A DNA stretch of 64,000 nucleotides from Siphonodentalium dalli (Eukaryota; Mollusca; Scaphopoda; Gadilida; Siphonodentaliidae), in NCBI GenBank assembly GCA_032622095.1, contig CP136068.1, forward strand, positions 185,585,960 through 185,649,959, given 5' to 3'. Below the pieces are notes generated by a model that saw only the letters and a list, made by a program, of their open reading frames with translations, was not told the origin of the DNA and did not search any database. How positions within the stretch are numbered: position 1 is the stretch's first letter; every line of letters begins with the position of its first letter. A program made the position numbers and the translations under genes. This document shows, piece by piece, positions 21,118-33,499 of the stretch.

Positions 21118-21564
21118 TTAACCCTTTCAGTGCCAGGCCCTAATTTACGGTCTGTAAAATCGGCCCTAAAAAATCAAAAAATATTTTTTGTATTTTGTTT
21201 TATATTTTTTTGGGTTGAAAATATTTTTGGGTATGCTTAAGCATGGTATAGCGAATTTAAAAACAAACTGGATAAAACCTTAGGGGCATCTTATAACTCA
21301 AAACTATCACCAAGTATTCATAGTAATAATTTTGATGCCCATGAAACTGTAAGATTCCCTGGCACTAAACCTTCAAAATAAGAAAAAATTATTAAAATTG
21401 TAAAAAATTGTAAAAAATAATAACAAATGATGAAAAATTGTTAGGCCAATGCATTCTCTTATTTATGCGAGGCGACCTATGGTTGACTCGCATATATAAG
21501 ATAATGCATTGGCACAGGGTATATGGTTTGATACAAAATTCGGACTTGGCACTGAAAGGGTTAA
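21118..21564. mobile_element. TTAA-flanked MITE, family CCCTTTCAGTGCCAGG, copy 1
   Basis: Left TTAACCCTTTCAGTGCCAGG; right GGCACTGAAAGGGTTAA. One palindrome at about 21444-21512 ends GGCACAGGG. It shares the internal segments TTTTTGGGT, GCATGCTTAAG-like and CACCAAGTATTCATAGTAAT with 23987-24455, where they appear in reverse. Confidence 0.85.
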
Positions 21565-21669
21565 GATATACAAATGATGGAATAGTGTAAAGAAAATGAC
21601 CATCGTCTCGTCATATCTTGGATTTCCATTCAGTAGGTTTCAGTCAAAATATCAATCGTTTAATTATCC

Positions 21670-23477
21670 TTAAAGGTCCACTTAATTCCAGTCACTGATT
21701 ATATATTTTTTAATAGTGCCTTGATATACGGTTTTATAGCAATCTATTCAATAACATATGACTAAAATACTATAATTCATCACCATTTGGAACGTCTGTG
21801 TCTCAGAATGTGCCCATAGAGTAATATAAAATAGCTGATATCATAAAATAATTTCCCTGTTATGGCTCCCAGAATGCAACGTAATTCAAACTATAGTTTA
21901 TTTTCAATGGAAAAGGAATAACTCTATATATGTAGATAGACTGTGGATACATGTGAGCACAGAGCTAGCAGACGTCAGTATCTCAACAAAAACAACATGT
22001 TCACAGTTTATTACATCAAATTAGTTGAAAATACAATGTTTTGGAGCTTCCTCTTTCAAATGGTATATAATATGGCATAGATTTTATATAATGTGATGTG
22101 GGGGTTCATGGTATATAATATGGCATAGATTTTATATAATGTAATATGGGGGTTCGATGGTATATAATATGGCATAGATTTTATATAATGTAATCTGGGG
22201 GTTCGATGGTATATAATATGGCATAGATTTTATATAATGTGATGTGGGGGTTCATGGTATATAATATGGCATAGATTTTATATAATGTAATATGGGGGTT
22301 CGATGGTATATAATATGGCATAGATTTTATATAATGTAATCTGGGGGTTCGATGGTATATAATATGGCATAGATTTTATATAATGTGATGTGGGGGTTCA
22401 TGGTATATAATATGGCATAGATTTTATATAATGTGATGTGGGGGTTCATGGTATATTATATGACATATATTTTATATAATGTGATGTTGGGGTTCGATGG
22501 TATATAATATGGCATAGATTTTATATAATGTAATCTGGGGGTTCGATGGTATATAATATGGCATAGATTTTATATAATGTGATGTGGGGGTTCATGGTAT
22601 ATAATATGGCATAGATTTTATATAATGTAATATGGGGGTTCGATGGTATATAATATGGCATAGATTTTATATAATGTAATCTGGGGGTTCGATGGTATAT
22701 AATATGGCATATATTTTATATAATGTGATGTGGGGGTTCATGGTATATAATATGGCATAGATTTTATATAATGTAATCTGGGGGTTCGATGGTTTATAAT
22801 ATGCCATATATTTTATATAATGTGATCTGGGGGTTCATGGTATATAATATGACATATATTTTATATAATGTGATCTGGGGGTTCATGGTATATAATATGA
22901 CATATATTTTATATAATGTGATCTGGGGGTTCATTGTATATAATATGACATATATTTTATATATGTGATCTGGGGTTCATGATATATAATATGACATATA
23001 TTTTATATATGTGATGTGGGGGTTCATGGTATATAATATCACATATATTTTATATATGTGATGTGGGGGTTCATGGTATATATTATGCCATATATTTTAT
23101 ATAATGTGATCTGGGGGTTCGATGGTATAGTATATGACATATATTTTATATAATGTGATATGTGGGTTCATGGTATATAATATGCCATATATTTTATATA
23201 ATGTGATATGTGGGTTCATGGTATATAATATGGCATATATTTTATATAATGTGATCTGTGGGTTCATGGTATATAATATGGCATATATTTTATATAATGT
23301 GATCTGGGGGTTCATGGTATATAATATGGCATATATTTTATATAATGTGATCTGGGGGTTCATTGTTTTTAATATGGCATATATTTTATATAATGTTATT
23401 TGGGGTTCGATGGTATATTATATGACATTTATTTTATATAATGTAATCTGGGGTTCGAACATTAAGTGGGCCTTTAA
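21670..23477. mobile_element. TTAA-flanked element AAAGGTCCACTTAAT containing a minisatellite
   Basis: Left TTAAAGGTCCACTTAAT and right ATTAAGTGGGCCTTTAA are inverted, bounded by TTAA. Internal sequence 21690-21830 (CACCATTTGGAACG-type, TACTATAATTCATCACCATT) has a reversed counterpart at 29830-29960. Confidence 0.7.
22060..23455 (+). repeat. 48/49-bp AT-rich minisatellite, about 29 copies
   Basis: The unit is GGTATATAATATGGCATAGA then TTTTATATAATGTGATGTGG GGGTTCAT, with TTCAT/TTCGAT length variants arranged in a three-unit pattern early in the array. Open frames on both strands follow from the unit length and are not coding. Confidence 0.95.
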
Positions 23478-23649
23478 AAATTATGAAGAACGATATTTTG
23501 TTATATTGTTTTGGGTAGTTCACTCTGTCTTACTCTGCCTTAGTTCACTTTGTCTTACTCTGATTACTCAGACATTTGACTAATTTGAATCATACAGACA
23601 ATTCCAAAATATTCTTACATATAACATTTGCTCTGTTTGTTTTACATAG

Positions 23650-23772
23650 GTGTTAGCTATCGCTGTTGTCCGAAAACTGTTGGATTGGGTTTACACTCAG
23701 GATGAATTAAAATGGATCGACGACCTTCTCCCCGGAGGCCACCAAACAAAGAAGGAAAAACTCGAAGAAAAG
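23650..23772 (+). CDS. SLC4A-like: SLC4 transporter exon: TM14 and start of C-terminal tail
   Basis: The acceptor GTTTTACATAG ends at 23649, and the donor AAG|GTAAAT follows 23772. There are 41 codons, phase 0. The peptide reads VLAIAVVRKLLDWVYTQDEL, then KWIDDLLPGGHQTKKEKLEE and K. This is the last helix followed by the charged cytosolic tail (family form L.WLDDL.PE.KKK). The K-rich tail start is typical of NBC/NDCBE members, where an acidic segment can bind carbonic anhydrase. Family members usually have another 40-60 residues between this point and the W-x-x-L segment of the next exon found here. Confidence 0.95.
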
Positions 23773-23986
23773 GTAAATATGACCGCACTAACGTTCTAAA
23801 ACTCTCTAAGACACTTAGATATATCTTAAATCAGTCAAACTTATAAAACCCTTTAAGACACTTAGTTATATCTTAAATCAGTCAAACTTAGTGATGTAAA
23901 CATATTTATTTCCCAACAATATAATATATACATAATATATTAACATTATCGTTAATTGAGTTTTACTTGGGGATTCAACAACAAGA

Positions 23987-24455
23987 TTAACCCTTTCAGT
24001 GCCAGGTCCGATTTTTGTATCAACCCATACACCCTGTGCCAATGCATTCTCTTATATATGAGAGTCGACCATATGTCGCCTCGCATATATAAGAGAATGC
24101 ATTGGCCTAACAATTTTTCATCATTTGTTATTAGTTTTTACAATTTTAATAATTTTTTCTTATATTCTTTAACAGACTTATTTTGTAGGTTTAGTGCCAG
24201 GGAATCTTACGTTTTTCATGGGCATCAAAATTATTACTATGAATACTTGGTGATAGTTTTGAGTTATAACATGCCCATGAGGTTTTATCCAGTTTGTTTT
24301 TAAATTCGCTATAGCATGCTTAAGCATACCCAAAATCAATTCAACCCAATAAAATCTAAAAAAAAACAAAACAAATATTTTAAATTTTTTAGGGCCGATT
24401 TTACAGACCGTTAATTAGGGCCGATGTGATCGGCCCCTGGCACTAAAAGGGTTAA
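23987..24455. mobile_element. TTAA-flanked MITE, family CCCTTTCAGTGCCAGG, copy 2
   Basis: Left TTAACCCTTTCAGTGCCAGG and right CCTGGCACTAAAAGGGTTAA. A palindrome lies at 24038-24106. Its right TTAA is also the left TTAA of the next element. Confidence 0.85.
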
Positions 24456-24806
24456 AGGAGGACTGTACCCTAAATCCGACCATTTATGGGTCCATCTCCT
24501 TTTATACTCAACAAAATATATCAACAAATGAATGAATTTGAGACATGGATGAGTGCAAAAATACACTCACGTGCTCTATGAACGATGCAAACAACATGGT
24601 AATTATAATGGTGATGAATTTATGACTCCAGCCATTTATTACTTTTTATTGTAATTGCCATGTTGTTTGCATCGTTTATAGATCACATTAGTGTATTTGC
24701 ACTCATCAATGGCTCAAATTCATTTATTTGTCGAATATATTCTGTTGAGTATACAAAAGGAGATGGTCCCATAAATGGCCCGATTTAGTGTACAATACCC
24801 CTTTAA
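24452..24806. mobile_element. TTAA-flanked palindromic element, family AAAGGGGTATTGTAC
   Basis: Left TTAAAGGAGGACTGTACCCT and right TAGTGTACAATACCCCTTTAA are inverted; the arms extend over 100 bp (CCATTTATGGG, ATCTCCTTTT, CAAACAACATGG). It shares both TTAA junctions with neighbouring elements. Confidence 0.8.
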
Positions 24807-25179
24807 CCCTTTACCCAACAAAACGGCCAAAACCGGCCAAATAAAGCTTCAACAGCCTAAAATATCTTCGGTCTGTCTCAATAGAACCATACAAATATGG
24901 ATATCATTGGAACCGGCTCCTTGACCACATTGTGATGCCCTGTGCCTATGCATTCTCTTATAAATGCGAGTCGACCATAGGTCGCCTCGCATATATAAGA
25001 GAATGCATTGGCCTAAAAAAATCTTTTTTTACCATTTTTTCTTACATTCTTTAACAATTTTATAATTTTTAATGTGTTAAGCCAATGCATTCTCTTATAT
25101 ATGCGAGGCGACCTATGGTCGACTCGCATATATAAGAGAATGCATTGGCACAGAGCCGTTCTGTTGGGTAAAGGGTTAA
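24803..25179. mobile_element. TTAA-flanked MITE, family CCCTTTACCCAAC, reverse orientation
   Basis: TTAACCCTTTACCCAACAAA to GGGTAAAGGGTTAA, with palindromes at 24944-25012 and 25081-25149. The single-copy end (CGGCCAAAACCGGCC and AACAGCCTAAAATATC) lies on the left, opposite to 16004-16392. Confidence 0.85.
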
Positions 25180-26500
25180 GTCAAACTTATTCAAACGCAG
25201 GACATAAATATGGGACAGTCCGTTTTGTTTTGTAAAGCTTTTCCAAAAGCCCCATGCAATGTCTTCCCGACACAGTGCTTACTGTGGTAAGGGAGTGAAC
25301 TCTAAATTTCTTGAATATTGAAATTTTGTCCGTTTGAAAATTAAAAAATGTTTATATTGAATATTCTCAATAAATAATTATTCCATGTCTATCAAAATAA
25401 ATCATAATTCTTTTTAAGTATTGGTTGAAAGATAATTTATACTCGTAGAACAGTTTAGAGCGACTCCCCTTATCACAGATACATGCAGGCGGTGAAAGAC
25501 CGATCGGTCTATTTTAGTTCGATCGATGGTTCACTCAGACCTGTTTAACTAATCTATGTATAAACGATTTACATGATATTCATGTTTGCTGTCCACTTTA
25601 TCCCACATGTTTATGGTTACATTTAGAGTAGACTATCCCTCTCTATATTTCATGTCATGTGAGCGTCATGATATTCAATATAGATCTCGAGCATTATAGT
25701 GTGTGTATACAGTTACAAATACTGGTATACATTGCCACACAGCCCGTGAATTTTGCACCACCAATATGTGGCCGTTTTGTCAACATGTCAGTGCATTACA
25801 CTGGCGTTGTCCGTCATTATCGTGTGGCATTCATGTTACCTGGTCAGACACCCACTTGCTTATAAAAAAACACTTTTATCAGGACCAGATATGGGATCGT
25901 CATTCTAATTTAAACATGTTCGCGTTGACGTCATGAATTTGTTAAAACAGATTTGTTTGCATGATGTGGACCCTACGTCCGTTTGCTGTATTGTCAATTT
26001 CCGCTCCCGAAGAAAACATTAGACGGTTTTTTTGTTTGTTATATGTTATATGAGGCTGACAGGAATGCTATATCATTAATACCTTTCCATTCTGTGTACA
26101 CTGTTAGACGGTTCTATAATAGCCTTCCATTCAGCGCAAGAGTCTTCAGAAAATACGTTTAACAAACCACTATCTGTTGAATTTCTTATTTGAACATCCA
26201 TATTAATGATGTTCAGATTCACCACCTCACCTAACCCAACGAATCCCAAATTCCAGTTAGCATGCATTGAGGTATTAAGCCTGCACACCAGTCAAGAAAA
26301 TAATGGAATACATACATAGTAATGTTTCATTAATATATATTATAGTTTTCAAACATTTGCTGAAGTAGTGTTCATAACATCAGCATATCAAGAGTGATTA
26401 GACTGAATACCATCAAAGTTGCGTAGCAACCTTTTTGTTGAAACCCGAATACCAGTTCAATTGGTTCATGAATTACTATAATATATTGCTAATTTGTGTG
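25180..26500 (+). other. Intronic sequence without recognised gene
   Basis: AT-rich. A copy of the GTTACCTGGTCAGACACCCA motif lies near 25835. Open frames at 25659-25936 and 26076-26288 (minus) lack splice context and domains. Confidence 0.5.
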
Positions 26501-27880
26501 GCACGCCAATTTTAGTGGAGACACCGATATTTGTAGATTCAACTCCGATTTGAATGGCCCTCCACTCCGCCACGATTAGAATATAGTTATTATGTTGAAC
26601 ATCACCGGGGTCTCATGTCACATATAATTGTAAGTTGGGACACTAAAATGTGTTGATTAAACTCCGATTTGAATGGCCTCCACCCAGCCACTACGATTCG
26701 AATCTAGTTATTATGTAGCAAATCACCAGGGTCTCATATCACATATAATTGTAAGTTGAGACACCGATATGTAGTTTAAATTCCGATTTGAATGTCACAT
26801 TCACTACGATTTGAATCTTGCACCTGCTTGTCATCCTAGACATTTGTTTAAAAGGTCCCATACTAAGCAGATGACAGTGTTTGCTGATATTATAGTGACA
26901 CCGATAAATGCAGGTTAAACCCCATTCTGGATTGTCCCTCCATTACGAGTCGAATCAATTTATTGTGACACCAAAGTCACATTTCCACAAACATCTGTTT
27001 TGTGGATTAAACTCAAATTTGAATGCCCCCTCGAACCCTTTGGAGCTATTTATTGTGACACCGAAGTCACATTTTTTTCTACATACTATTGTAAGTGAAG
27101 ACACCGATAAATGCAGGTTACATTCTGGATAGTCCCTCTATTACGAATAGAATCAATTTATAGTGACACCAAAGTCACATTTCCACAAACAATTGTAAGC
27201 GGAAACATCTGTTTTGTGGGTTGAACTCCAAGTTGAATATCCCCTCGAACCCTTTGGACATATTTATTGTGGCAACGAAGATTCATTTCCACATATAATA
27301 ATGTTAATACTGACAACTAGCAGCTAACTTGTATTAGAGCACAATCCCATTGTTGCAATCGTTTTTCTGGTAAAGCACAACAATTCCCAATGCTGGCGAA
27401 GGAATGGTTCAGTAATTATCCCATTGTTAGGCACACTCAACTCATAACAGACAAATCGCACGGGTGCTTTAAATTGGGACCAATCCGTGCTGTTTCGGAC
27501 ATATCTATTCACATTCAACGGTGATCAGAACATGGTAATCACGTTGTTGGGCGTGGCTAACCGGCTATTGTGTCCAATCGCGGCCAGCGCACGGATTGTG
27601 CGTCGTGGTCAAAACACGTTCAATTGCACATTTTCATTTGATTGCATTATGTGCGATCAATTGTGCTCTAAGTCGGTCAGAGCTCGCGAATAGTTCTTTA
27701 CCAGAATAAATCTCGTCTTCGACTCGATTTATTTTGGTAAAGAACAATTCTTGTGCTCTAACCATTACTTAGATTTATATTTACTAGGGCTAAATTACAC
27801 CGTCACAATAATTGTAAGGGAAGACACCGATATTTGTAGGTTAAACGCCACTCTGAATGGCCCCTCCACTACGATTCGGA
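26500..27880 (+). repeat. Degenerate long-unit repeat cluster
   Basis: Irregular copies of a ~110-130-bp motif set recur: GACACCGATA, GGTTAAACTCCGATTTGAAT, CCTCCACTACGATT, GTGACACCAAAGTCACATTT. Spacing varies and divergence is high, so this is an old array or clustered element ends. A palindrome around TTTACCAGAATAAATCTCG sits at 27690-27745. Confidence 0.65.
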
Positions 27881-28920
27881 TCAAGACTCGAAGACATCCG
27901 GCGTAACAGTGTCGCGTAGAGACAGTGATTACTGGGCTGTGTTCAAACCGACTGCTCCGGCCGGCACTAAGGCTCCGCCCGCGCAGTGGACTTACTCCCA
28001 ACAAATCGACGAATAGACCCGTGAGATCTCTGTATCTGAGTAATCTCTGGAGAGAGTGGGGAATCGAACACACACAGCGAGCACTCAATCATGTTACTTA
28101 ACAATTTGGTTCCTGAATTGTCTCCCCTTTCATTTCTAACAGTGTACATTAGAATACTTTATTCTTCATTTTGTGGGGTTATGAAGGAGAAGGTCAAGAA
28201 CATAATTATGGGATGGTATTCATTTGTAGATATGTTTAGCAGCTTAAGCCATATTTGAACCGGGTCATTCTTATAGGATTGCATACAAATAAGTATTTTG
28301 TTTTTGTTTTTGTTTATTGATAAAGAGAATCATAACAAAAGAAAGAGACAAAATACATTCACTCATTCATGCTCTCAGTCCAAGACATGGAAGAGGTTCA
28401 CCCTTCCATGCCTTGGCCTAATTTATTACCTGTGACATGCAATTAGAAAATATTTAAAGCCACACAATGTGTTAGGACAATTTTAACAATCATCGTTCAA
28501 CTTAAAAGCAAGACCAATAATCGATACTAGGTACTACCTTGATATATTTTTTGCCTGAAATGGAATTTCTTTAGCAACAGCAATGGTGATAAAAAACAAT
28601 AGATTATTTGTTTGTCTTCAGAATAACTTTAAATTTCCCTTATTAACCGGCTAAAGTGGTCGATTGTGTGCAATATTTAAGGTTTGCAGATTCAATGTTC
28701 CAAACTCTATGTGCAGCTTTAATTTATTTAAGTTCTGAATTTAACATAAGCAGTTTAATTAGTAAATTTAACCACATTGAGACAATATTGTAAATATTGT
28801 AAATATTGCATGGTTCGACAGCAAACGGGAAAAATACACAAATAAGTATTAATAGGAAGGTTGATTAGATATTGTTTAATATCTAATCCCAACCACGTGG
28901 GACACACATGCATGATCACG
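27881..28920 (+). other. Intronic sequence without recognised gene
   Basis: 27890-28090 is more GC-rich than its surroundings but shows no domain. 28300-28440 is a T/A-rich then unique stretch which could be a retroelement remnant; this is not established. Confidence 0.4.
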
Positions 28921-28923
28921 ATA

Positions 28924-29391
28924 TTAAATCAAGATATGTGACCTGCCATATCAAATCCAGTCGTAAGTCGGGAATTTTTTACCCTGTGCCAATGCATTCT
29001 CTTATATATGCGAGTCGACCATAGGTCGCCACGCATAAAAGAGAATGCATTGGCCTAACAATTTTTTACAATTTATATAATTTTTTCTTGTATTCTTTAA
29101 CAATTTTATAATTTCACCCATACAGAGCCCCAGACAAACATGAGCAGACGACACTCTTCTATATGCTTCTATATATGTGTGGGGCTCCCTGCAGGGTAAT
29201 GGATGTTTTTTTATTTTTTGTCCTAAAACATTTATTTAAAAAACATGATAAACAATTGTTAGGCCAGTGCATTCTCTTATATATGCGAGGCGACCTATGG
29301 TCGACTCGCATATATAAGAAAATGCATTGGCACAGGGTAAAAAAAATCCCGACTTACGACTGGATTTGATATGGCGGGTCACATATATTAA
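28924..29391. mobile_element. Inverted-repeat element, GTGACCTGCCATATC family, with palindromes
   Basis: GTGACCTGCCATATCAAATC on the left is mirrored by GATTTGATATGGCGGGTCAC on the right, and the arms continue as CCAGTCGTAAGTCGGGA. TTAA tetramers lie just outside at 28924 and 29388. Internal palindromes at about 28988-29054 and 29263-29332 flank an enlarged spacer. Confidence 0.75.
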
Positions 29392-30915
29392 TATTGAACT
29401 TAGGATTAATAGAGGCTTTGGTTCAATAACGGAGATATATTTGAAGAACTATGTTTTAAAGAATGTAACCTAACCGCCCCAAAGCCCGCCCACCCAATAT
29501 GACAATTTGACTTATGACCAAACTTGATCGCTTGTGGTGTTGTAAATTTGGTCGCTTGTGGTGTTGTAAATTCTTTCATACAAGTTTCCGTTGTTTAGTC
29601 AATAAGTCAAAGTACATTCTATCAATTGATTGGAACATATTAACTAACATATTTAAATATTTGAAGACGTTATGATAGATAATATTATTATCGAACAGTA
29701 TTGTATCATACTATCATATGGGGAACTTGAGATAATGTGACAAATCCTAGTATGTGTATTGAAAACTTGATATATTGTGACAAATCCTTGCACACATTCG
29801 GGAAAATTCTTATGGAAAATATGTTTAAAGCCATTTCAAATGGTGATGAATTATAGTATTTTAGTCACATTTTGTGGCATAGATTGTAAATAACACCGTA
29901 CATCAAGGCACTATAAAAAAGAAGAAAAAATCGGTGACTCGAAAATTAAATGGGTCTTAAACATGGCATTCGTGTTACCTGATCAGACACTCACTTACCT
30001 ATAATAGTTACATGTTGCACATATTTGAACATATTTGCTAAACATCTCTACAAATAATAACACCCGACAGTTACATGTATCACAATGAATACAATTAATA
30101 TTGTTTGCATTGGCAAATTAGGTTCAATAATTTGAGGTACAGGACAAAGTGCCATTCAGAACCGACTGTGATACTATTTCCTGTGCTATCTTTAAATAGT
30201 AAAATTATTGATACTGTTGTAGCCACTACCGTATGAACCTCAGAATAATGGAACGAAGGTATGCCACAGGGATTTAATTTTTATGTCTCTTTTATTGCAT
30301 ATTTTCTCTTCCCCCTGGAAACCTATTGGCAAATCTCTACGGCAACATTCACACACTGGCAAAGTTGTTTGACAATTCCGTGGCAAATGCATTTCGATTG
30401 TAGTTAAAACACTGAAGTTTGACATCGGGTGAATCGAGAAAGTCAGTTTACAACCAACTGTGCCGATGAAGTGATGTTACATTTACAAGCACGGATGGCC
30501 TTCGCGGTGGGTATGCTGTTAAAATAGTCACACCCGTTAAAACTGCTATAAACTGAAAGATAATTAAAATATAGACATATTTTGTTGTTATATCAATCAT
30601 AAATATCGTGTAAATAATATGTTATTGTCAAGTTAGTAGCTGTAACATTTTTAGCTTGTGTTTGTATAACAAAGCTTACAAACTTGACAATAACATACAT
30701 TTTACGCGATATGTATGATTGGTACATGTATAAGAACAAAGTTTGTCTATATTATAATATTATTTTTGTTGATGGCGGTTTAACTGATGTGACTATTTTA
30801 ATAACAATACCCATCGCGGAGGCCATTTAACGTATAGTAAACAGTGCCGCTCTGCGAATTTAAACACTTATTAAAACGGAATTTGTTCCCGTTATGAGAG
30901 CAATGCACTCTCGTA
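29392..30915 (+). other. Intronic sequence with a large inverted repeat
   Basis: 29830-29960 matches 21690-21830 in reverse. CCTTCGCGGTGGGTAT near 30498 and ATACCCATCGCGGAGGCC near 30808 mirror each other, as do CTTGACAATAACATA-type words in between, giving a foldback of about 330 bp. No gene seen. Confidence 0.55.
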
Positions 30916-30919
30916 TATA

Positions 30920-31590
30920 AAGCGTGGACATGGACAATCAAATAATTATTAGCAGATATTTTCTGCCAATCAGCGACTGAGCCGGTAACTTGCTCTTCCC
31001 AATTTTGATATCCGCTCATACTTTCAGTCTTAAATGACCTATTTTCAAACAACCTTTTGTTGTCAAACATAATTATGTAATGAACGATTGAAACACTATT
31101 TTTCGTTTTGCGTGACCCTAGATATAGAGGATCTCACATGAGTTTCTATTTTATACGGAATTTATCAAACGAGTTCACTAAATTCGATTTGAGACGAGGT
31201 TTACCGAGGCTCGAATAGAATTTAGAGGACGAGGTTGATAAATTAAGTATAAAATAGGACGAGTGTGAGATACCTTTTATCACATGATCAAATAAACGCG
31301 AAGCAACGCGAAATATTCATCGAAAACAACAATCATAAACTACAGCGATCGCAAGTTATTTGAAGAACGCCGTGACGTCATCGCACGCGCTGACATTAAA
31401 CGTGTCTATTACCGATAATTATGAAACTGCTTTTATGGCCAAATTATGTGATAAATATATTTTTTTCACAATTAATGACGAAAAAATATAAGTTCTCGTG
31501 TGAATTATAGCATATAGGCGGGCGCTGTAAAACAAAGTAAACTATTTATACAGACCCCTTGTCTGCTATTAACCGTACGCTCGTTCCAGT
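30920..31590 (+). mobile_element. Dispersed repeat, second copy, with a palindrome
   Basis: Related to 18240-19170. It includes an imperfect palindrome at about 31125-31275 with arms TCTCACATGAGTTTCTATTT and complement. Confidence 0.5.
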
Positions 31591-31707
31591 AAATAATATA
31601 CCTGGAAACATACATTGCCAAACAGGTTTGCCAGTGTGTAAACGTATGCTAGCTTTCCTTTGACTTCCAAAATAAAATTACAGGTACGAGGACGTGTACT
31701 TTCTGCT

Positions 31708-32106
31708 TTAACCCTTTACCCAACAAAACGGCCAAAACCGGCCAAATAAAGATTCAACAGCCTAAAATATCTTCGGTCTGTCTCAATAGAACCATACACA
31801 TATGGATATCATTGGAACCGGCTCCTTGACCACATTGTGATAGTTACAATTATGCCCTGTGCCAATGCATTCTCTTATATATGCGAGTCGACCATAGGTC
31901 GCCTCGCATATATAAGAGAATGTATTGGCCTAAAAAAATATTTTTTTAACACTTTTTACCATTTTTTCTTACATTCTTTAACAATTTTATAATTTTTAAT
32001 GTGTTAAGCCAATGCATTCTCTTATATATGCGAGGCGACCTATGGTCGACTCGCATATATAAGAGAATGCATTGGCACAGGGCCCTTCTGTTGGGTAAAG
32101 GGTTAA
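31708..32106. mobile_element. TTAA-flanked MITE, family CCCTTTACCCAAC, copy 3
   Basis: TTAACCCTTTACCCAACAAA to GGGTAAAGGGTTAA with palindromes at about 31860-31928 and 32009-32077. The element lies between two copies of a ~40-bp host segment (ATTACAGGTACGAGGAC to TTTCTGCTTTAA at 31672-31711 and 32113-32163). Confidence 0.85.
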
Positions 32107-32169
32107 TGACCTAAATAAAATTACAGGTACGAGGACATCATGGACATGTACTTTCTGCTTTAAACTGAT

Positions 32170-32995
32170 GGTTTCTTGACCATGCTAGTTACCTTTAGTT
32201 AAACGCTCGTTAGTTTTGGTTATTTCATCATTTTATGCATACATCGTATCACGCTTATTTCATATTTTGCACAAACTGTTTTAAATCGGTGGCTTGCTTG
32301 GCACCAGTTTTGTCTCTCTGCTTTTAGCTACAGTGTAGTATTTTGCCTATCGGACATTCCCCCATATTAATATATATTGGGGTACGTTGACCCACTCGAA
32401 CGTGTAGACGCGGTGTGTTTTGCAGACATTGCATTGTAGATAACCACATGGTGCCGTATTAATATGAATCGTACGTGACACGTAGTGGAGCAACCACAAA
32501 TGCTGTACCTCAAATTTGCCTTTTATCGGCGACATAGCGTAAGAATAACTTATGTAACATCACGCAGTGATCACGACGGATATGACATGCCAAATTGACA
32601 AGACGTGTCGTGGATTGTAAAATCTTGTCTGGATTCTCGTCATTACTTCTTCATTTTTTGTTTTCATTAAGCGAACCAACGAAATTGGTCTAAATGAAAT
32701 TAATAGACCTAAATCACATGTGAATTATTCGTAAGTTGTGAAGTAGTTACTTTCATTTTTATCGCGATCTCTGTAGTTCCAAGTGTAGCATGTAAATAGC
32801 ATGCAATTATCTCGCAAGAATAAATCATACATGTATATGAAGGCAAATGTTTGTAGCAACGTTACATGTAGAGCTTCAGAAATCTTACTTCTCTTAGCCG
32901 TTAGCGTGGTAAAGATGCATTTTATATGCATGTTATCCGTTCATATTCCGGCACTATATGCTTTTCTACGACAAAACGCCTGCAAAACACACTGT
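32170..32995 (+). other. Intronic sequence without recognised feature
   Basis: No repeat, RNA gene or exon is recognised; opposing short ORFs overlap and lack support. Confidence 0.5.
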
Positions 32996-32997
32996 GT

Positions 32998-33210
32998 AAA
33001 CTTGCGAATGAGTGAACGTACCCTTAGTTTTGCGTAATGTGTGAACGCACCCTTAGTTATGCGTACTGTGTGAACGCACCCTTAGTTTTGCGTACTGCGT
33101 GAACGCACCCTTAGTATAGATTATCCCAGCAGCCCAAACGTTCTCTAATGAACATAGTGAACTAATGAACGTAGCGAACTAATGAACATAGTGAACTAAT
33201 GAACATAGTT
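32998..33210 (+). repeat. Two short tandem repeats
   Basis: Four copies of a ~29-bp unit (GTGAACGCACCCTTAGTT) occupy 33012-33115. Four copies of an ~18-bp unit (CTAATGAACATAGTGAA) lie at 33143-33208. Confidence 0.85.
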
Positions 33211-33499
33211 TCGTAGCGTTTAATAAGCCAGAATTTTACATGCGACGTCATGTGTGTTATTATATAAATCAGTAAATCTGAGCCGAAGTCACGAATACAC
33301 CTATATTTCTAAATTAATATATACATTTACAGTAGGTCTATCTCTTCCCAGCAATGTTATATACATTCGAGGGTATAAAATGATAGATATGAATCGAGGA
33401 CGCCTGTCCGGACAAGCTTCTATCAAATATAATATTAATTTTATTTAGAGTTTCTGATGACATTAATGGGACAGTTTTAGAGGATATTATTCGCACAAA

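Noticed and set aside
23134-23583. A 149-residue protein on the plus strand
   Set aside because: It is a translation of the 48-bp AT-rich minisatellite running into intron sequence.
25659-25936. Additional SLC4 tail exon
   Set aside because: The translation has no similarity to transporter tails and lacks matching splice sites in phase 0.
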